Source: Nematopogon swammerdamellus
Taxonomy: Eukaryota > Arthropoda > Insecta > Lepidoptera > Adelidae
Length of the DNA stretch: 64,000 nt
NCBI GenBank assembly: GCA_946902875.1
Contig: OX336358.1
Coordinates: 15,307,694-15,371,693 of the forward strand
Direction: 5' to 3'
Part shown: positions 59,566 to 64,000 of the stretch, piece after piece
Layout: each line of letters begins with the position of its first letter
Numbering within the stretch: the stretch's first letter is position 1
Program-made: the position numbers and the translations under genes
Notes under the pieces: generated by a model
What the model saw: the letters and a program-made list of their open reading frames with translations, nothing else
What the model was told of the DNA's origin: nothing
The model's database searches: none

Positions 59566-59910
59566 TCTTGTTTACTACATTTCGTTTATTTTATTAAAAC
59601 ACAATGGTGTGTTTATTGACGAACGTGCAGTAACTACGATGCCGGAATCGATTCGACGGAGATTAGTGAAAGCAAATCACCAAACTTGATTGATCGTAGA
59701 GTAAAAGGAAAAGTTCGTTTTATTGCATCCCGCTCCCGCTGGCGAACGTTTTATTATGATGGCTTCTTGTATGTTTTGTTTGTATGCCGCGCCGACGAAT
59801 TTTCGATTATTGTTTATTGTAAGTATAATTTTTGTACAACTTTTCTTCCAATACCTGGATGGACAAGCATGTATATACATAGGTATATTTATCTGTATAT
59901 TATCAATCAA

Positions 59911-61078
59911 TCAATACTAATAATAAATCTGTAAGGGGTGGTCATGGAGTAAGTTACTTTGTTTTAGGAAATATTGAGTTTGTAGTCTCTATGTATGATA
60001 CTAAAGCTAAATTGACGATTTTTAGAAATCTTTTCTGTATGTATGTATGTATGTATGTATGTATGTTCCGCCATAACTCTTAAACCGATCATCCGAATTC
60101 GATGAAACTCTGTACAAGCACATTTAACTATACGGGACACAGGATAGGCTACATAAAATTGAGCTCCGGTTACGCTAAGATGTGGCTCCCATACAAATCG
60201 AATCGAAATAAAGGCGGCGCGGCGCGGCGGGGCGGTTGGTAGCGCTAGCGGCTAGATGGCGGAGGCTTGCGGCGGCGGCGGCGGAGGCGCGGGCGCGGCG
60301 CGGGGTGCGGTCTGGCGGAGCGCGGTGTGCGTATGCATTGTCTCGAGCAGTTTTTTATTTAATTCGATTCATAATGGTTTACTTCGTTAGGTATCTATTT
60401 GATTAATTTTAGGTGTAAAAGTGTTGTTGCAAGTCGATGTTAGCGGATATTTACTTAACTGGAGTTCCTATTTGATTTAAGTTATTTGATCGTATGTTTA
60501 TTATATTGTACGTAGTATAGCATGCGCACAATATTAGCGAAAAGATTCTTATTTTTACCCGACTACGGCGAAGCGAAAAGGAGAGCTATGTGTTTGACCG
60601 GTATGTATGTATGTATGTATGTATGTATGTATGTATGTATGTATGTATGTATGTATGTATGTATGTATGTATGTATGTATGTATGTATGTATGTATGTAT
60701 GTATGTATGTATGTATGTACATATGTATGTGTGTATGTATGTATATATGTATGTATGTATGTTCATCTGTTCCCTCATAACTTCGAAACTACTTATCATA
60801 ATTTGACAAATGAGGTATCGTTGGATGCGTCTTGACGTTGGTTAGAGGCTATGTGACGTCCCATAAAATTGGATATGGCGCCCTCTAAAGGAAATAAGGT
60901 CATGACCTAAAAAAAAATTATTTAATGATGCCGTTCGGGTATAAAATGAAAGGGCTTAATTAACACATTTCAAAAATTTATATATTGTTAGCTGTTTCTT
61001 TCGGATTTGCTTGCATGCATCAGATAATTGGGAATAATTTCTAAAATCAGGCCTCACTCCAAACCTACCCAAAATACA
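59911..61078 (+). mobile_element. Helitron-like element, 5' part
   Basis: Begins 'tcaatactaataataaatct', like LEP1 5' ends. It contains two related blocks, each a (TATG)n run followed by 'ataactcttaaaccgatcat' or 'ataacttcgaaactacttat', and a GC-rich island (60205-60330). Its own 3' end is not separable from the Helitron that follows. Confidence 0.45.
60601..60765. repeat. (TATG)n microsatellite
   Basis: About 29 perfect units to 60718, then interrupted units to 60765. Read as protein it gives only Tyr-Val-Cys-Met runs, so it is not coding. Confidence 0.97.
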
Positions 61079-62604
61079 TCCTACTAATATTATAAACGCG
61101 AAAGTTTGTGAATGAGTTGCGTTCAGGAAGACGATAAACCTACTCAAAGAAAGTAAGTAACTAATGGCGAGGCCGAAGGCCGAGCTGCGTTCGGGAAGAC
61201 TATAAACCTTCTCGAAGAAAGTAAGTAACAAAAGGCGAGGCCGAAGGCCGAGCTGCGTTCAGGAAGACCCTAAACCTTCTCGAAGAAAGCAAGTAACAAA
61301 GGGTGAGGCCGAAGGCCGAGCAACGTTCAGGAAGAGGATAAACCTTCTCGAAGACAGTAAGTAACTATGGGCGAGACCGAAGGCCGAGATGTGTTCAGGA
61401 AGAGAATAAATATTTTCGAAGAAAGTAAGTAACAAAGAAGTTATTTTCTTCGAGAAGATTTGTGGTCTTCCTGAACGCAGCTCGGCCTTCGGACTCGCCC
61501 TCTGTTACTTACATTCTTCGAAAAGGTTATCCTCTTCCTGAACGCAGCTCGGCCTTCGGCCTCGCCCTTTGTTACTTACTTTCTTAAAGATGGTTTATCC
61601 TCTTCCTGAACGAAGCTCGGCCTTCGGCCTGCCCATAGTTACTTACTGTCTTCGAAAAGGTTTGTCGTCTTCCTGAACGCAGCTCGGCCTTCGGCCTCGC
61701 CATCTGTTACTTACTTTCTTCGAGAAGATTTATGGCCTTCCTAAACGCAGCTCGGCCTTCGGCCTCGCCCTCTGTTACTTACTTTCTTCGAAAAGGTTAT
61801 CCTCTTCCTGAACGCAGCTCGGCCTTCGGCCTCGCCCTTTGTTACTTACTATCTTAAAGATGGTTTATCCTCTTCCTGAACGCAGCTCGACCTTCGGCCT
61901 CGCCCATAGTTACTTACTGTCTTCGAGAAGGTTTATCGTTTTCCTGAACGCAGCTCGGCCTTCGGCCTCGCCCTCTGTTACTTACTTTCTTCGAAAAGGT
62001 TACCCTCATCCTGAACGCAGCTCGGCCTTCGGCCTCGCCCGTAGTTACTTACTGTCTTCGAGAAGGTTTATCGTCTTCCTGAACGCAGCTCGGCCTTCCG
62101 CCTCGCCCCCTGTTACTTACTTTCTTCGAAAAGGTTATCCTCTTCCTGAAAAGTTTTATGGTATTCCTGAACGAAGCTCGGCCTTCGGCCTCGCCTCTGT
62201 TACTTACTTTCTTTGAAAAGGTTATCCTCTTCCTGAACGCAGCTCGGCCTTCGGCCTCGCCCATAGTTACTTACTTTCTTCGAGAAGGTTTATCGTTTTC
62301 CTGAACGCAGCTCGGCCTTCGACCTCGCCATCTGTTACTTACTTTCTTCGAAAAGGTTACCCTCATCCTGAACGCAGCTCGGCCTTCGGCCTCGCCCATA
62401 GTTACTTACTGTCTTCGAGAAGGTTTATCGTCTTCCTGAACGCAACTCCGCCTTCGGCCTCAAAAAGTTACTCACTTTCTTCGAGACGGTTTATCGTTTA
62501 CCTGAATCCAGCTCGCCCTTAGTTACTAGCCTGAACCCAGCTCGCTCTTAGTTCTTCCTTTGAAATATGAATTTCACGCGAGCGAAGCCGCGGGCAAAAG
62601 CTAG
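61079..62604 (+). mobile_element. Helitron filled with an inverted satellite
   Basis: The 5' end is 'TCctactaatattataaacg' and the 3' end is the hairpin 'gcgaagccgcgggc' plus 'aaaagCTAG' at 62601-62604. Inside are units of 67-70 bp, each with the palindromic core 'gaggccgaaggccgag' and 'aaccttctcgaagaaagtaa'. The first about four units (61090-61440) run one way, the next about fifteen (61441-62510) the other. No transposase is present. Confidence 0.75.
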
Positions 62605-62639
62605 TATTCTATATATGTAGTAATTTATATATATTAAGA

Positions 62640-62755
62640 TTTATATGTATTGGAGTGGTTGGATGAGAAGAGCGGAAGACCGCGTGTGGTGGCGTGCCTT
62701 GGGAGAGGCCTATGTCCAGCAGTGGACCGATACAGGCTGATGATGATGAAGATTA
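62640..62755 (+). mobile_element. RTE-type LINE 3' terminus
   Basis: Encodes WMRRAEDRVWWRALGEAYVQ then QWTDTG and stop, the hallmark RTE C-terminus, followed by a (GAT)n tail 'tgatgatgatgaag'. Confidence 0.75.
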
Positions 62756-62811
62756 AAACATGTATGGCTTGTATTTATTGTATAATTTTATAATAAGGGT
62801 TTCTTAATTTT

Positions 62812-63197
62812 TTTTATGGAAACTGACACGTTTGGCTACATCACCTACAACATCCGTGATGTCAGCCCATAACACCGGGTGTGATCTAGGTGCCATGTCA
62901 GTGATTCCCTTCATTTCGCGCCGGCTACACTGAACTGGACGGAAAACACGAACTATTTACATGGCCGTTTCGAACGTCGACGTTTCGTTCAGTGCGGTGG
63001 TAGCAACCCGGCCGGGATAAACCCTACCACCTAGTAAGGTAAGAAGGGAAGGGACCTACAGTTTAACGTGGAATCCGAACCACGGTCAGCCTCCAACGCT
63101 CGAGCGGTCACCCACCATGTACTGACCGCGCCCAGCGTTGCTTAACAATCAATAGCAACAGTCAACTGTCTGCACCACTGAGCTATCGAGGCTGAGA
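62812..63197 (-). mobile_element. SINE A, full length
   Basis: From 'tttatggaaactgacacgtt' to 'gagctatcgaggctga'. The antisense 5S-like core ('gtactgaccgcgcccagcgt', 'tgcttaaca') and tRNA-type boxes are present. Confidence 0.8.
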
Positions 63198-63269
63198 AAC
63201 TTTTCTCCAATAATCTACACACAATGCCTATAGATAGGTACATTTATTTCATAGTTAGGTAATATTGTT

Positions 63270-63662
63270 TTTATGTTATCCGGTATGGGTGGATGAGTCG
63301 GAGGGACCAAAGCGCATGCTCCGACCAGCCAATATCACCGCCTAGAAGGTAGGTGCCATACCGGAGACTTCCCTGGATTGCTGGCTATACTGGACTAGAG
63401 GAGAACACAACCGAGGCTGCTATGCGGCCATCTTACATCCAGTACGGTGTCACCAACCCAGTCGGCTACAATTTGAGCCTACCACCCAGTGAGGGGCAAG
63501 GGAAGGTATCTACAGTTTTACACCAGTTCCGAACGTGAAGCAGGTGTAGGTATGTACGTAAATTTTTTCGTCAGAAAAAACTCATTGGGACACACCGACC
63601 GGATTCGAACCTCGGGCATCTCGCATAAGAAGCCGATGCCCAAACACTCGGCCACCCGCTGC
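63270..63662 (-). mobile_element. SINE C, full length
   Basis: From 'atccggtatgggtggatgag' to the tRNA-like head 'ggattcgaacctcgggcatc' and 'actcggccacccgctgctt'. Confidence 0.8.
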
Positions 63663-63905
63663 TTCACTTCCCTTGCCACTTACTAGGCGGTAGGCTCAAA
63701 TTGTAGCCGACTGCGTTGGTACCACCGTACTGAACGTAAGATGGCCGCATATCAGCATCGGGGTTGTTCTTCTCCAGTCCAGTACAGCCAGTAATCCAAA
63801 GAAAGGTCTCCGGTATGGCACCTACCTTCTCGGAGGTGATATCGGCTGGTCGGAGCATGTACACAGACCCCTCTGACTCAGCCACCCATACCGGATTACA
63901 AAACT
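63663..63905 (+). mobile_element. SINE C body, facing the previous copy
   Basis: 'taggctcaaattgtagccga', 'ctccggtatggcacctacct', 'gactcagccacccataccgg'. It starts where the minus copy's head ends, so the two are head to head. Confidence 0.75.
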
Positions 63906-63954
63906 AAAAATTAAAAATATATTAAATACTTCAAAATAACCGGCTTTAAATATT

Positions 63955-64000
63955 TTTTTATGGAAACTGACACGGTTGGCTACATCACCTACAACATCCG
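63955..64000 (-). mobile_element. SINE A, cut by the window end
   Basis: 'tttttatggaaactgacacg' and 'gttggctacatcacctacaa' are the antisense tail. Confidence 0.8.

Noticed and set aside
60522..60806. Open frames of Met-Tyr-Val-Cys on both strands
   Set aside because: They are translations of the (TATG)n microsatellite.
61839..62216. 125-codon open frame across the Helitron satellite
   Set aside because: It consists of the repeat unit read in one frame and has no start context or domain.

Overview
This is nuclear DNA of an insect, almost certainly a moth or butterfly (Lepidoptera). Three linked, co-oriented genes of the insect-specific Osiris family (DUF1676) are its real protein-coding content. 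The rest is mostly short interspersed repeats typical of lepidopteran genomes: LEP1-like Helitrons ending in a GC hairpin plus CTAG, 5'-truncated CR1/jockey-type and RTE-type LINEs, tRNA-derived SINEs, mariner/Tc1-type elements and one LTR element. The species cannot be told from the sequence.

Layout. 1-8758: no gene; stacked repeats, including a deleted DDE transposon at 2811-3389. 8759-20510: Osiris gene A, a 264-aa protein in two exons split by a 10.5-kb intron full of repeats. 20510-29340: AT-rich 3' flank, LINE and SINE debris, and a young gag-only LTR retrotransposon at 24535-27150. 29343-36640: Osiris gene B, a 287-aa protein in two exons with a 5.5-kb intron; it is a clear paralogue of A. 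36640-40530: repeats, including a MITE with an identifiable empty site. 40533-53753: Osiris gene C, seven exons by my model, 613 aa, much longer than A and B, with a deleted mariner, a long foldback and a 130-bp minisatellite in its introns. 53754-57970: repeats. 57970-58490: a GC-rich TATCGATA (DRE) promoter and probable untranslated first exon of a gene lying downstream. 58500-64000: repeats, dominated by Helitrons carrying an inverted 67-70 bp satellite.

How the genes relate. All three Osiris proteins start with a signal peptide and a two-cysteine segment and continue into a glycine-rich stretch and a hydrophobic segment. In the family, such proteins act in the secretory/endosomal system of cuticle-secreting epithelia. 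A and B have near-identical architecture and a splice site at the same codon and phase, so they arose by tandem duplication. They look like the Osi9 group, which I recall as expanded in Lepidoptera; this number is tentative. C keeps the family's AQxLAY-like motif but then adds about 280 residues containing three 56-residue repeats, each headed by a furin-type KSRRKR/KSRSKR site. It therefore looks like a precursor cut into several peptides, and I consider it the most interesting object in the window.
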